From the NCBI RefSeq assembly GCF_001632745.1, contig NZ_LQRT01000001.1, positions 62,001-126,000 on the forward strand: 64,000 nucleotides of DNA, read 5' to 3'. The position numbers were made by a program, and so were the translations under genes. The stretch is from Aquimarina aggregata (GTDB lineage Bacteria; Bacteroidota; Bacteroidia; Flavobacteriales; Flavobacteriaceae). The notes under the pieces are model-generated. The model saw nothing but the letters and a program-made list of their open reading frames with translations. It was not told the DNA's origin and made no database searches. Shown in pieces: positions 22,848-31,791 of this stretch. Every line of letters starts with the position of its first letter. Positions within the stretch are counted from its first letter, which is position 1.

Positions 22848-25346
22848 TTAATCAAAAAGTCCAAACTGCTCGAAATGATGATTTAAATGCTTTACATTTA
22901 ATAAATCCCATTCAAATTTATTCATATCGCCAAACACAGCATTTTTTGTAATCGCCTCAGGATTCTCTTTAAAATATGCTTCAAACTCATCAAAAGCTTC
23001 TAACAATTTTGTTTTGGCAGCGATTAAATTTTCATGTACCAAATCCTCTACAATTCCTTCTTTCATTAAGGGGTGTTGATGCCCCTCTGGCATTGGTTTA
23101 TGGTTATACACCATTTCCTGTACTTTCTCTAAATATTTTTCTGGAGTAGCGATTTCAAAATCTTGAATTTCCCCAGCTCCTATTCTAATGGTCTTTTCTA
23201 CATGCTCTATCATATGTTGAGCAGTCATAATTCCCCATTTAGGTTTTATACCTTCATTAAGTTTGGATAAATATCCCTCTATATTTGATCGATTCACTTG
23301 TACAAATGGAGATTTTTTTTGTACCATCGTTAAAATGGTGGCAATTGCAGTTAACTCATCTTCTTGATCAAATACTTCTACAAACCATTTTACAATTCCG
23401 CTTGGCAGTTCTTTACCACGGTGATCACGATCGATTTTTTGTTTGCAAGTTAATCTAACATATACCGTATCATTATGATATATTGGTCGTAAAAAACGAC
23501 ATTCTTCTAACCCATAGTTTGCAGCCACTGGGCCTTTATTAGGGTATACAAATAGACCAGCCGCCGCCGCCAAGATAAAGTATCCGTGGGCAGTACGTTT
23601 TTCAAAAATACTACCGTCTAAAGATGTAATATCCGTATGGGCATAGAAATGATCCCATGTTAGATTTCCGAAATTAATAATATCAGTATCTGTTACCGTA
23701 CGCTTATGGGTTTTAATCGACATCCCTGGTTGGATATCTTCCCAGTGATACGAAAATGGATGTTGTTCTGATTTTTTATAAGCTGAATTTGCTTGATAAA
23801 TTCCTGTAACTTCTGTTAAAGTAGTTGGTGTACCTTGAATAGCACATCTCTGCATATAATGCTTGATACCTCGCATTCCTCCCATTTCTTCACCGCCTCC
23901 TGCTCTTCCGGGTCCTCCATGTGTAAGCATCGGTAGTGGAGAACCATGACCTGTACTTTGCCTTGCATTTTCTCTGTTTCCTATCAAAATACGTCCGTGA
24001 TGAGACGCTGCTCCAACCACATATTCTTTTGCAATTTGATCATCATACGTAAAAATAGAAGACACCAATGAACCTTTACCCATTTGAGATAATGTAATTG
24101 CGTCCTCTAAACTATCATAAGGCATAATCGTAGATACAGGTCCAAATGCTTCTATTTCATGAACACCTGTATTCTTAAATGGATTATCTTCTCGTAACAA
24201 AACAGGAGATACAAATGCTCCTTTTTGAGCATCAGCACCAATAGTTTCTATTTTATCGAGATCCCCATATACTAATTGTGCAGTTTTGGCAATCTCTGCT
24301 ACATTATCCTTAAAACTTTCGACCTGTTTCTTGCTTGCCAGAGCTCCCATTCGAACTTCTTTCAATCTTGGATCTCCAATAGTTACTTTATCTAATTGCT
24401 GACCTAATGCTATTTGTACATCTTCAACTAGATCTGAAGGCACAATTATTCTTCGAATCGCAGTACATTTTTGACCAGATTTTACGGTCATTTCTTTTCT
24501 AACTTCTTTGATAAACAAATCAAATTCTGGTGTCCCTGGCACAGCATCTTTTCCTAATACAGACGCGTTTAAAGAATCGGCTTCCATTGTAAAGGGTACA
24601 GATTCTTCTATCAATCTTGGATGTGCTTTAAGAATTCTACCGGTATGTGCTGAACCTGTAAACGTAACAACATCTTGAGAAGCTACTGTATCTAATATTG
24701 TTTTGGTCATCCCGCTTAATAGTTGCAATGCTCCTTCTGGCAATATCCCTGAATGAATAATTACACGAACTACTGCTTCTGTTAAATATGCGGTTTGGGG
24801 TGCTGGTAGTACTACTGCTGGTACTCCAGCCATCCAGTTTACTGCGCACTTTTCTAGCATCCCCCATATCGGGAAATTAAATGCATTTATGTGTACGGCT
24901 ACACCTCTTTTAGGGACTAAAATATGATGTGCCATGAATCTTCCTCCTCGGGAAAGATCTATAGGATCCCCTTCTACATGATATGATTGATTAGGAAATA
25001 ATTTACGCAAGGATGCGTTTGCAAAAAGGTTACCAAACCCTCCTTCTATATCTATCCAACTATCAATTCTAGTTGCACCAGAACGATAACTTAATTCATA
25101 AAACTCTTCTTTGCGTTTAGTAAGGTACAGTGCAAGTTTTTTTAGCATGTTACCACGTTCTTGAAACGTCATTTTACTTAAAATCTCACCTCCTTTTGTT
25201 CTTCCGTATTGTAGAACTTCAGGAATATCGAGACCTTCTGTAGTCGACATACCTATAACTTCTCCAGTTACGGCATCATGCATTATGAGTCCATCTCCAG
25301 AACCAGCAACCCATTTACCATTAACGTAATTTTCTAGTTTTTTCAT
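22848..25346 (-). CDS. paaZ: PaaZ: oxepin-CoA hydrolase/semialdehyde dehydrogenase with extra C-terminal domain
   Basis: A bifunctional ring-opening enzyme of phenylacetate catabolism. Residues 1-520 are the NADP aldehyde dehydrogenase domain, with the catalytic Cys in VKSGQKCTAIRR. Residues 530-680 are the MaoC-like hydratase domain with TWDHFYAHTD, keeping the Asp and His used by E. coli PaaZ. E. coli PaaZ has 681 residues and this one has 832. The extra 149 residues (684-832) resemble DUF1569/DinB-like proteins: WGIMTAQHMIEHVEKT at the start, FGDMNKFEWDLLNVKHLNHH near the end. Their histidines could bind a metal. It sits 3 bp after paaJ. Confidence 0.9.
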   Translation of the reverse strand: MKKLENYVNGKWVAGSGDGLIMHDAVTGEVIGMSTTEGLDIPEVLQYGRTKGGEILSKMTFQERGNMLKKLALYLTKRKEEFYELSYRSGATRIDSWIDIEGGFGNLFANASLRKLFPNQSYHVEGDPIDLSRGGRFMAHHILVPKRGVAVHINAFNFPIWGMLEKCAVNWMAGVPAVVLPAPQTAYLTEAVVRVIIHSGILPEGALQLLSGMTKTILDTVASQDVVTFTGSAHTGRILKAHPRLIEESVPFTMEADSLNASVLGKDAVPGTPEFDLFIKEVRKEMTVKSGQKCTAIRRIIVPSDLVEDVQIALGQQLDKVTIGDPRLKEVRMGALASKKQVESFKDNVAEIAKTAQLVYGDLDKIETIGADAQKGAFVSPVLLREDNPFKNTGVHEIEAFGPVSTIMPYDSLEDAITLSQMGKGSLVSSIFTYDDQIAKEYVVGAASHHGRILIGNRENARQSTGHGSPLPMLTHGGPGRAGGGEEMGGMRGIKHYMQRCAIQGTPTTLTEVTGIYQANSAYKKSEQHPFSYHWEDIQPGMSIKTHKRTVTDTDIINFGNLTWDHFYAHTDITSLDGSIFEKRTAHGYFILAAAAGLFVYPNKGPVAANYGLEECRFLRPIYHNDTVYVRLTCKQKIDRDHRGKELPSGIVKWFVEVFDQEDELTAIATILTMVQKKSPFVQVNRSNIEGYLSKLNEGIKPKWGIMTAQHMIEHVEKTIRIGAGEIQDFEIATPEKYLEKVQEMVYNHKPMPEGHQHPLMKEGIVEDLVHENLIAAKTKLLEAFDEFEAYFKENPEAITKNAVFGDMNKFEWDLLNVKHLNHHFEQFGLFD

Positions 25347-25349
25347 AAA

Positions 25350-26561
25350 TTAAAGGTTAACGTTTTCTATAATACAAGCATATCCTTGTCCTACACCCAC
25401 ACACATAGTGATAAGCGCGTATCTTTTATTTTGTTCTTGTAATTCTAAGGCGGCAGAATATGCAATTCTAGCCCCCGTAACACCCAAAGGATGTCCTATA
25501 GCAATGGACCCCCCATTTGGATTAATTCTTGGATCATTGTCTTCTAAACCCCACTCGCGTATGCATGCTAAAGCTTGAGAAGCAAATGCTTCGTTAAGTT
25601 CTATAATATCAATATCCTTCATTGTTATTCCTGCTTTCTCTAAAGCTTTGTTTGATGCTTGAACAGGCCCTATACCCATAATTCTTGGTTCTACTCCTAC
25701 AACCGCAGAACTTACTATTCTTGCTAAGGGTTTCAAGTTATATTTTTGTACTGCTTCTTCTGAAGCAATTATTGTAGCGGCAGCACCATCATTAAGTCCA
25801 GATGAGTTACCCGCAGTAACACTTCCATCTTTTTTAAAAGCTGCGCGTAATTTTCCTAATACCTCTTTGCTCGTATTTGGTTTAATAAACTCATCATTAG
25901 AGAATAGGATAGGGTCTTTTTTGCGTTGCGGAATTTTGACAGTCGTAATTTCTTTTGCTAGTCTTCCAGATTTTTGAGCAGCCGTAGCTTTCATTTGACT
26001 CCAATATGCAAAAGCATCTTGATCTTCTCTTGAAATATTATATTTTTCAACCAAGTTCTCTGCCGTATTTCCCATTCCGTCTATTCCATACAATTCTTGC
26101 ATTTTATGGTTTACAAAACGCCATCCAAAACTAGAATCATACATTTTAGAATCGTTACCATAAGCAGATGAAGGTTTGGCTATCACATATGGCCCACGTG
26201 TCATATTTTCTACTCCTCCTGAGATGAAAAGATCTCCATCTCCTGCTTTAATAGCACGATTAGCATGAATTATGGCAGACAATCCCGAACTACAAAGACG
26301 ATTTACAGTTTCTCCGGGAACCGTAAATGGCAAACCAGCCAATAACAATGACATTCTTGCAACATTACGATTATCTTCTCCTGCCTGATTAGCACATCCC
26401 ATTATTACATCATCATATGCTTCTTTGGGAATATCTGGGTTATTTTCTACCAATTTCTCTATAACCAAAGCTCCTAAATCATCGGTCCTAACTGCTGATA
26501 AGGTTCCTTTATAATTGCCTATTGGAGTTCTGACTCCATCAATAATGTATGCTTCTTTCAA
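25350..26561 (-). CDS. paaJ: 3-oxoadipyl-CoA/acyl-CoA thiolase
   Basis: A 403-residue thiolase with the acyl-accepting Cys in NRLCSSGLSAI, the NEAFASQALA loop, the His in GGSIAIGHPLGVTGAR and the second Cys in MCVGVGQGYACI. In the paa pathway it cleaves 3-oxo-5,6-dehydrosuberyl-CoA and 3-oxoadipyl-CoA to acetyl-CoA and succinyl-CoA. The assignment to PaaJ rather than a general acetyl-CoA acetyltransferase relies on its place inside the operon, directly before paaZ. Confidence 0.87.
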   Translation of the reverse strand: MKEAYIIDGVRTPIGNYKGTLSAVRTDDLGALVIEKLVENNPDIPKEAYDDVIMGCANQAGEDNRNVARMSLLLAGLPFTVPGETVNRLCSSGLSAIIHANRAIKAGDGDLFISGGVENMTRGPYVIAKPSSAYGNDSKMYDSSFGWRFVNHKMQELYGIDGMGNTAENLVEKYNISREDQDAFAYWSQMKATAAQKSGRLAKEITTVKIPQRKKDPILFSNDEFIKPNTSKEVLGKLRAAFKKDGSVTAGNSSGLNDGAAATIIASEEAVQKYNLKPLARIVSSAVVGVEPRIMGIGPVQASNKALEKAGITMKDIDIIELNEAFASQALACIREWGLEDNDPRINPNGGSIAIGHPLGVTGARIAYSAALELQEQNKRYALITMCVGVGQGYACIIENVNL

Positions 26562-26637
26562 AATTTTTAAATTTTTAAATGTAAATGCAAATCTGATTAA
26601 AACTTGTTTATTTAAAATTTTACGTTTTACAATATAT

Positions 26638-27198
26638 TTATTCTTTCAGTTTTGCTGACAATACCGACTTTTCTATTACTGGTAAATATTTAGATTCTTC
26701 TTTTTCCAAAAAATAAGAAGATACCATAATTGTTTTTTCTCCTGCAGGAAAGGCATGCATCATTAATATAACGTTATTACCTTTTTCATTTACTGCCAAT
26801 AACTTCTCAACCAAAACTTTCTTCCCTTGTATTTCTACTTCTTCTAGTTTCAAGGTTTTTCTTCCATCTTGGTTTTTTGGTTTTTCCTCGGCTTGCCTTT
26901 TAAACTCTTCATAAGAATCTGAGGCTAACATTTTCATAATCCCTGCCGTCTTTTCCTCGTTTTCTTTGTTAATGGCATTATCCACTACAAAAACAGTTTC
27001 GTCAATTTCCATCTCAATATTATCATTGAAAGCTTCATTAAGTGCTGTTTCTAAATCTTCTGCTGTGTAATCTCCTTCTTCGCTTGTTATCTCAAATTTT
27101 GATGGATCGACACCAGAGGGAGTTTCTTTTTTAGTCTTCACCTCTTTTCCACAAGAAATAAGCAGTAAAAAAGAAGCCATTATTAAAATTGTTTTCAA
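26638..27198 (-). CDS. Hypothetical lipoprotein inside the paa operon
   Basis: A 186-residue predicted lipoprotein (MKTILIMASFLLLISC, lipobox LISC). The mature protein is very charged and mostly alpha/beta, with KTLKLEEVEIQGKKVLVEK in the middle. I do not recognise a domain. It is codirectional between paaI and paaJ with 48-76 bp gaps, so it is probably co-transcribed, but an envelope lipoprotein has no obvious place in this cytoplasmic pathway. A stress or uptake role is speculation. Confidence 0.75.
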   Translation of the reverse strand: MKTILIMASFLLLISCGKEVKTKKETPSGVDPSKFEITSEEGDYTAEDLETALNEAFNDNIEMEIDETVFVVDNAINKENEEKTAGIMKMLASDSYEEFKRQAEEKPKNQDGRKTLKLEEVEIQGKKVLVEKLLAVNEKGNNVILMMHAFPAGEKTIMVSSYFLEKEESKYLPVIEKSVLSAKLKE

Positions 27199-27246
27199 TT
27201 GTTTAGAGTTTGTGTTTAGTTATGGTTAATATGGTTTATTTTATAT

Positions 27247-27654
27247 TTATTCCCAGTCTTTACCGGTTCTATATACTACTCCTTTAAATAGGGCAACAAT
27301 ATCATTTTTTCTTTTTACCTCAACGATATTAAACCCTATTTTAGTTTTAGTTATATCGGTTACAGCTTCTGCTATGATATAATCTCCTTCTTCAAGCGCT
27401 TCAATATGATTAATTGATGTTTCAATAGAAACAGCATATTTACCATGTGTATTTGCTGAAAAACCAAATGCTGTATCTGCTAATGAATAGCTAATTCCAC
27501 CATGCGCTTTCCCCATGCTATTAAGCATTTCTTTTCTAATTGTCATACCCACTTTACATCTTCCAATCTCGCATTCTAAAATTTCAATTCCGAGCCAACT
27601 GCTGTATGCATCCTGACGTAACATTTTATATGGAATATCTTCTGCTTTAATCAT
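27247..27654 (-). CDS. paaI: Hydroxyphenylacetyl-CoA thioesterase PaaI
   Basis: A 135-residue hotdog-fold thioesterase. KAHGGISYSLADTAFGFSANTHG holds the conserved HGG and the catalytic Asp region of PaaI. It hydrolyses ring-hydroxylated phenylacetyl-CoA that would otherwise trap CoA. Its place next to paaH supports the PaaI name over a general YbgC/4HBT protein. Confidence 0.87.
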   Translation of the reverse strand: MIKAEDIPYKMLRQDAYSSWLGIEILECEIGRCKVGMTIRKEMLNSMGKAHGGISYSLADTAFGFSANTHGKYAVSIETSINHIEALEEGDYIIAEAVTDITKTKIGFNIVEVKRKNDIVALFKGVVYRTGKDWE

Positions 27655-27691
27655 ACTTTATGGTGAATTACTACTTCTTATTTTTCTGGGA

Positions 27692-28846
27692 TTAAAAAAA
27701 GGTTTTGTTTTCTTTATTCATTTTTCTAAGAATCGGACTACATCGATATCTATCTTCATGATATTCGTCATACAAATCATCCAGCATCGTAACACACCAG
27801 TTTATACTCTTTTCGTCTGCCCAAGCCAAAAGACCTTTAGGGTAATTCACTCCTTTGGTCATTGCATTATCAATATCTTCTGCAGATGCAATATTCCAAA
27901 ACAATGTATCAGCCGCCTCGTTAATTAACATGACTAATACTCTATTAAAAATATACTCTGATAAGGCTGTATCCTTATTTGGTTGCGGTTGCACTATATC
28001 ATCACCATATTCGTAATACCCTTTTCCTGATTTTCGACCGAGATATCCCGCCTCAGACAATCTTTTTTGAGTAAATGAAGGTTTATATCTTGGATCACAA
28101 TAAAAAGCTTTAAAAACAGTCTCGGTAACGGTATAATTAACATCGTTTCCTATAAAATCCATGAGTTCAAAAGCTCCCATTCTAAATCCTCCCAGAGTTT
28201 TAAGACTCCAATCTATTGTTGCGATATCAGCAAAGCCTTCTTCATAAATCCTTAAGGATTCTCCGTAAAATGGTCGTGCTACTCGATTAACAATAAATCC
28301 GGGAGTATCTTTTGCGATAGCCACTACTTTTTTCCAGTCCCCAATAATTTGAACAACTTTCTCTGTCGTATGAGTTGAAGTTTGTACTGCTGGAATTACC
28401 TCTACCAATTTCATTAAAGGTGCTGGATTAAAAAAGTGAATTCCAATACAACGTTCTGGTTTATCTAAAGACGAGGCTATTGATGCAATTGACAAGGATG
28501 ATGTATTTGATGCAATTATCGTCGTAGCAGAAACATAGCTCTCTAATTCTGAAAACACCTTCTTTTTAATATCCAGATCTTCAATAATTGCTTCTATAGT
28601 AAGATTAGCATCATGTAAGTCTTTTAAGGAACTTACATAGGAAATATTAGATTGAATACGGTTTTTTTCGATTTCATCGATTCTACCTTTTTGGGTCAAT
28701 CGAGTTAGTATTTTCTCTAAAGCTTGTTTACTTTTATCGAGTGCTTCTTGTCTGGTGTCGAATACTTTTACCACGCATCCAGCAGTAGCTGCAACTTGTG
28801 CTATACCACTACCCATTGTTCCAGATCCTATAATACCTACAATCAT
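27692..28846 (-). CDS. paaH: 3-hydroxyadipyl-CoA dehydrogenase PaaH
   Basis: A 384-residue 3-hydroxyacyl-CoA dehydrogenase. I chose ATG 28846 because MIVGIIGSGTMGSGIAQVAA places the NAD-binding GxGxxG at the N-terminus, as in the family; an in-frame start 48 bases upstream would overlap paaG. IGIHFFNPAPLMKLVEVI contains the catalytic His, and the C-terminal domain is GGFRMGAFELMDFIGNDVN. It oxidises 3-hydroxyadipyl-CoA to 3-oxoadipyl-CoA with NAD. It is shorter than E. coli PaaH (475), lacking the extended C-terminus. It lies 4 bp after paaG. Confidence 0.88.
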   Translation of the reverse strand: MIVGIIGSGTMGSGIAQVAATAGCVVKVFDTRQEALDKSKQALEKILTRLTQKGRIDEIEKNRIQSNISYVSSLKDLHDANLTIEAIIEDLDIKKKVFSELESYVSATTIIASNTSSLSIASIASSLDKPERCIGIHFFNPAPLMKLVEVIPAVQTSTHTTEKVVQIIGDWKKVVAIAKDTPGFIVNRVARPFYGESLRIYEEGFADIATIDWSLKTLGGFRMGAFELMDFIGNDVNYTVTETVFKAFYCDPRYKPSFTQKRLSEAGYLGRKSGKGYYEYGDDIVQPQPNKDTALSEYIFNRVLVMLINEAADTLFWNIASAEDIDNAMTKGVNYPKGLLAWADEKSINWCVTMLDDLYDEYHEDRYRCSPILRKMNKENKTFF

Positions 28847-28850
28847 ATTT

Positions 28851-29630
28851 CTATTTACCTTTAAAAATCGGTTTTCTTTTTTGAATGAATGCATTTACTC
28901 CTTCTGCATAATCTTCGCTTTCTGCTGCTTCTATTTGTAAATCTGATTCTACGCTTAATTGTTCTTCAAGAGTATTCACCATAGATTGATTTAACAATCT
29001 CTTTGTAAGTCCTAATGCTTTGGTTGGCATCTGTGCTAATTTTAAAGCTAGTTTATTTGTTTCCTCGATAAAAGTATCGGCGGAATATACTTTGTATAAC
29101 ATTCCTAATCGCTCAGCTTCTTCTGCAGAGACTTTATCCCCTAACATCATGAGTGCAGAAGCTTTTTGAAAACCAATTAACCTAGGAAGAAAAAACGTAC
29201 CTGCACTATCAGGAATCAACCCTATCTTACTAAATGCCTGAATAAAGCTCGCATTTTCTACAGCCACTACAATATCACAGGCCAATGCAATATTTGCTCC
29301 GGCTCCTGCTGCTACTCCATTTACTGCCCCTACAATAGGTTTTTCTATCGTTCTTATTCTTTCTATAATTGGATTATAATGTTCTTCTAATATTTTTCTG
29401 AAACCAGGGTTCAACTCTGGTGATGTAACTTCATTTAAATCCTGACCTGCACAAAAAGCCTTACCGTTACCTGTTAAAATAATTGCTCTTACTTCTTGGT
29501 TAGTATCACATTCATCTAAGGTATTTTGAAGTAATAAGGCCATTTCTCTGTTGAAACTATTAAAAGTTTCTGGGCGGTTTAGCGTCACTTGCGCCACACC
29601 ATTCTCAATGTGTAATTGTATTGAAGGCAT
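28851..29630 (-). CDS. paaG: Epoxyphenylacetyl-CoA isomerase PaaG
   Basis: A 259-residue crotonase-fold isomerase that converts ring-1,2-epoxyphenylacetyl-CoA to oxepin-CoA. It has FCAGQDLNEV, GVAAGAGANIALACD and AFSKIGLIPDSAGTFFLPRL; the Asp in LIPDS is the catalytic Asp of PaaG, and the hydratase glutamates are absent as expected for PaaG. It is flanked by a VOC protein gene (6 bp) and paaH (4 bp), a compact operon arrangement. Confidence 0.9.
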   Translation of the reverse strand: MPSIQLHIENGVAQVTLNRPETFNSFNREMALLLQNTLDECDTNQEVRAIILTGNGKAFCAGQDLNEVTSPELNPGFRKILEEHYNPIIERIRTIEKPIVGAVNGVAAGAGANIALACDIVVAVENASFIQAFSKIGLIPDSAGTFFLPRLIGFQKASALMMLGDKVSAEEAERLGMLYKVYSADTFIEETNKLALKLAQMPTKALGLTKRLLNQSMVNTLEEQLSVESDLQIEAAESEDYAEGVNAFIQKRKPIFKGK

Positions 29631-29636
29631 AGTTCT

Positions 29637-30002
29637 TTAATTCTCTATTTTAAATTCTGGATTATAAATAATTCCAATGATATTGTTCCAAGGGCACTTT
29701 ACTGATGCTACCACAATTTCACCTCCTACATTTGTTGGTTTTTCATATTCGGAAGCCCCTAAATCCAATAATTTTTGATATGTATTATTAATATTATCTA
29801 CACCCCAATAAGAAATTGCAGCTTCTGTTTTTTGATCACCATCATTATCTCTTGGTTGTAATCCTAATTCAAACCCTCCGATATTATATCCGATATAAAA
29901 AGGCTCGTCGAAATAAGGCTGTTTATCAAAAGCCTTAGCATACCAATCTTTTGCTTTTTCCAGATCACTAACTTTATAAATTGTGGTTCTTAGGCCTAAC
30001 AT
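29637..30002 (-). CDS. VOC (glyoxalase/bleomycin-resistance fold) protein
   Basis: A 121-residue single-domain vicinal-oxygen-chelate protein: TTIYKVSDLEKAKDWYAKAF at the N-terminus and EIVVASVKCPWNNIIGIIYN at the end are typical. The family includes glyoxalases, dioxygenases, epimerases and binding proteins. It lies between paaD and paaG, 6 bp from paaG, so it is within the paa operon. A standard paa set has no such gene; it may handle a reactive intermediate, but no function is established by the sequence. Confidence 0.8.
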   Translation of the reverse strand: MLGLRTTIYKVSDLEKAKDWYAKAFDKQPYFDEPFYIGYNIGGFELGLQPRDNDGDQKTEAAISYWGVDNINNTYQKLLDLGASEYEKPTNVGGEIVVASVKCPWNNIIGIIYNPEFKIEN

Positions 30003-30054
30003 TATTTTATAGTTTTGTTTGTACTCTGTATTTTACGATTAAAATCGCCTACTA

Positions 30055-30558
30055 TCATTTAAGACACTTAAAATAATCAAAGGGTTCAAGGCAATCATCA
30101 CACTGAAATAGCGCTTTACAAGCCGTTGATCCAAATTGACTTATTACCTTAGTATTTGGTGAACTACATTGCGGGCATTTTACTATTCTTTTACCTCCCA
30201 GTAGTACTTCTTTATCCGCTTCAGCTTCTAAAGGAGCAGCGATACCATATCTTTCTAAGGCTTTTCTCCCTCTGGGGGTAATCCAGTCTGTTGTCCACGC
30301 TGGAGCCAATACTAGTGATACTTCGGCTTTAATATTTACTTTCTCAAAAGCATGAACAATATCATCTCCTATTACATCCATAGCTGGACAACCACTATAT
30401 GTAGGCGTAATAGTCACTTTTACAATATTATCTAGGACTTTTGCAGTTCGAACAACACCCATATCCAAAATTGACAAAACAGGGATTTCAGGATCATGAA
30501 CTTCTTCCAGAATTGGAATTAGTTCAGGATCTATATGTTGTTCTAATTGTATTGTCAT
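30055..30558 (-). CDS. paaD: Phenylacetyl-CoA epoxidase maturation subunit PaaD
   Basis: A 167-residue protein with a MIP18/DUF59 domain (LEEVHDPEIPVLSILDMGVV, TPTYSGCPAMDVI) followed by a C-terminal Cys cluster, CPQCSSPNTKVISQFGSTAC then CDDCLEPFDYFKC, likely to bind zinc or Fe-S. PaaD is needed for Fe-S or diiron assembly of the PaaABCE epoxidase. It lies between paaC and the VOC gene. Confidence 0.9.
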   Translation of the reverse strand: MTIQLEQHIDPELIPILEEVHDPEIPVLSILDMGVVRTAKVLDNIVKVTITPTYSGCPAMDVIGDDIVHAFEKVNIKAEVSLVLAPAWTTDWITPRGRKALERYGIAAPLEAEADKEVLLGGKRIVKCPQCSSPNTKVISQFGSTACKALFQCDDCLEPFDYFKCLK

Positions 30559-30625
30559 TTTATAGTAGTTGTAGTCAAAAAAATACGTACAATAGAAAAA
30601 TCATAAATATAAAAATGCAATTAAA

Positions 30626-31381
30626 TTACCATTTCATATTAGGATATGTTCTTTGCATATATTGTAAATCTGAAAGTAAATACCCCATGTGTTCGCTATG
30701 GATTCCTTGTTTACCACCTTTTTGAAACCATTTGGTTTCGGGCACTTTAAGAGTAGCTTCTTCAAGAATTTCACTTACTATCTGGTAATATCTATCTTTT
30801 AATGTCTTTACATCGATACCAATATGATGTTCTACTGCTAAAGTATCATCTGCTGTCATATGAAATAGCTCGTCTGTAAATCTCCATAAATCATCTACGG
30901 CTTCTTGTACTTTTTCATGACTCTCTTTTGTTCCATCTCCTAATCTCTTCATCCAATCTGATGAAAATCGCTGATGATAACTCACTTCTTTAATTCCTTT
31001 TTTAGCTATTGCAGCTAAAGTTGAATCGGTACTATTTTCTAATTCTCTTAAAAATAGCAGATGAAAAACATCATAAAAAAATTGTCTTGTAATGACATAC
31101 CCAAAATGCCTATTAGGTTGTTCTACTAGAAGTACATTTTTATATTGTCTTTCTGTTCTTAGAAAAGCAATATCATCTTCGGTTTTTTCTCCTTCGGTAA
31201 GTTGAGCAGCATATTGATAGTAGCTACGCGTTTGCCCTAATAAATCTAACGCCATGTTGGTCATAGCAATATCTGTTTCTAGATTTGGCCCATGTCCACA
31301 TAATTCTGATAATCGTTGTCCCAGAATCAAGGCATTATCAGCTATACCAAAGATATATTGTACTTTATTTTCGTTTTTCAT
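30626..31381 (-). CDS. paaC: Phenylacetyl-CoA epoxidase structural subunit PaaC
   Basis: A 251-residue ferritin-like subunit. I chose ATG 31381, giving MKNENKVQYIFGIADNALIL, which aligns with the start of known PaaC; an in-frame ATG nine codons upstream is possible. LCGHGPNLETDIAMTNMALD, LLVEQPNRHFGYVITRQFF and GGKQGIHSEHMGYLLSDLQY are typical. PaaC pairs with PaaA, stabilises it and is not itself catalytic. Confidence 0.9.
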   Translation of the reverse strand: MKNENKVQYIFGIADNALILGQRLSELCGHGPNLETDIAMTNMALDLLGQTRSYYQYAAQLTEGEKTEDDIAFLRTERQYKNVLLVEQPNRHFGYVITRQFFYDVFHLLFLRELENSTDSTLAAIAKKGIKEVSYHQRFSSDWMKRLGDGTKESHEKVQEAVDDLWRFTDELFHMTADDTLAVEHHIGIDVKTLKDRYYQIVSEILEEATLKVPETKWFQKGGKQGIHSEHMGYLLSDLQYMQRTYPNMKW

Positions 31382-31441
31382 TGTAAAATTTGCTTTAATT
31401 AGAAACATTACATTTTATTGAAACATTTCTTTGGATGCCTA

Positions 31442-31726
31442 TCACATATGTTTCACTTCATCTGGTAACGTATAAAACGTTGGATGTCTATACACCTTAT
31501 CGTGAGCAGGGTCAAACAATTCTTCGCTATTATCTGGATTAGAAGCTGTAATATTTTTGGATTCTACCACCCAAATACTTACACCTTCATTTCTACGTGT
31601 ATATACATCTCTTGCATTTTCTAAAGCCATTTCAGCATCTGCAGCATGCAGGCTTCCAAAATGGCGATGTTCTAAACCATTTTTACTTCGTACAAATACT
31701 TCCCAAAGGGGCCAATTATTTTTCAC
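31442..31726 (-). CDS. paaB: Phenylacetyl-CoA epoxidase subunit PaaB
   Basis: A 94-residue bridging subunit of the epoxidase. WPLWEVFVRSKNGLEHRHFG at the N-terminus and HAADAEMALENARDVYTRR are diagnostic. It is located between paaA and paaC in the usual order. Confidence 0.92.
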   Translation of the reverse strand: MKNNWPLWEVFVRSKNGLEHRHFGSLHAADAEMALENARDVYTRRNEGVSIWVVESKNITASNPDNSEELFDPAHDKVYRHPTFYTLPDEVKHM

Positions 31727-31791
31727 ACGTTTATGTTTTAGTAATTATTCTATAATTTGTCTTATGATTAAGAACTTCTCTGATCAAAAAA

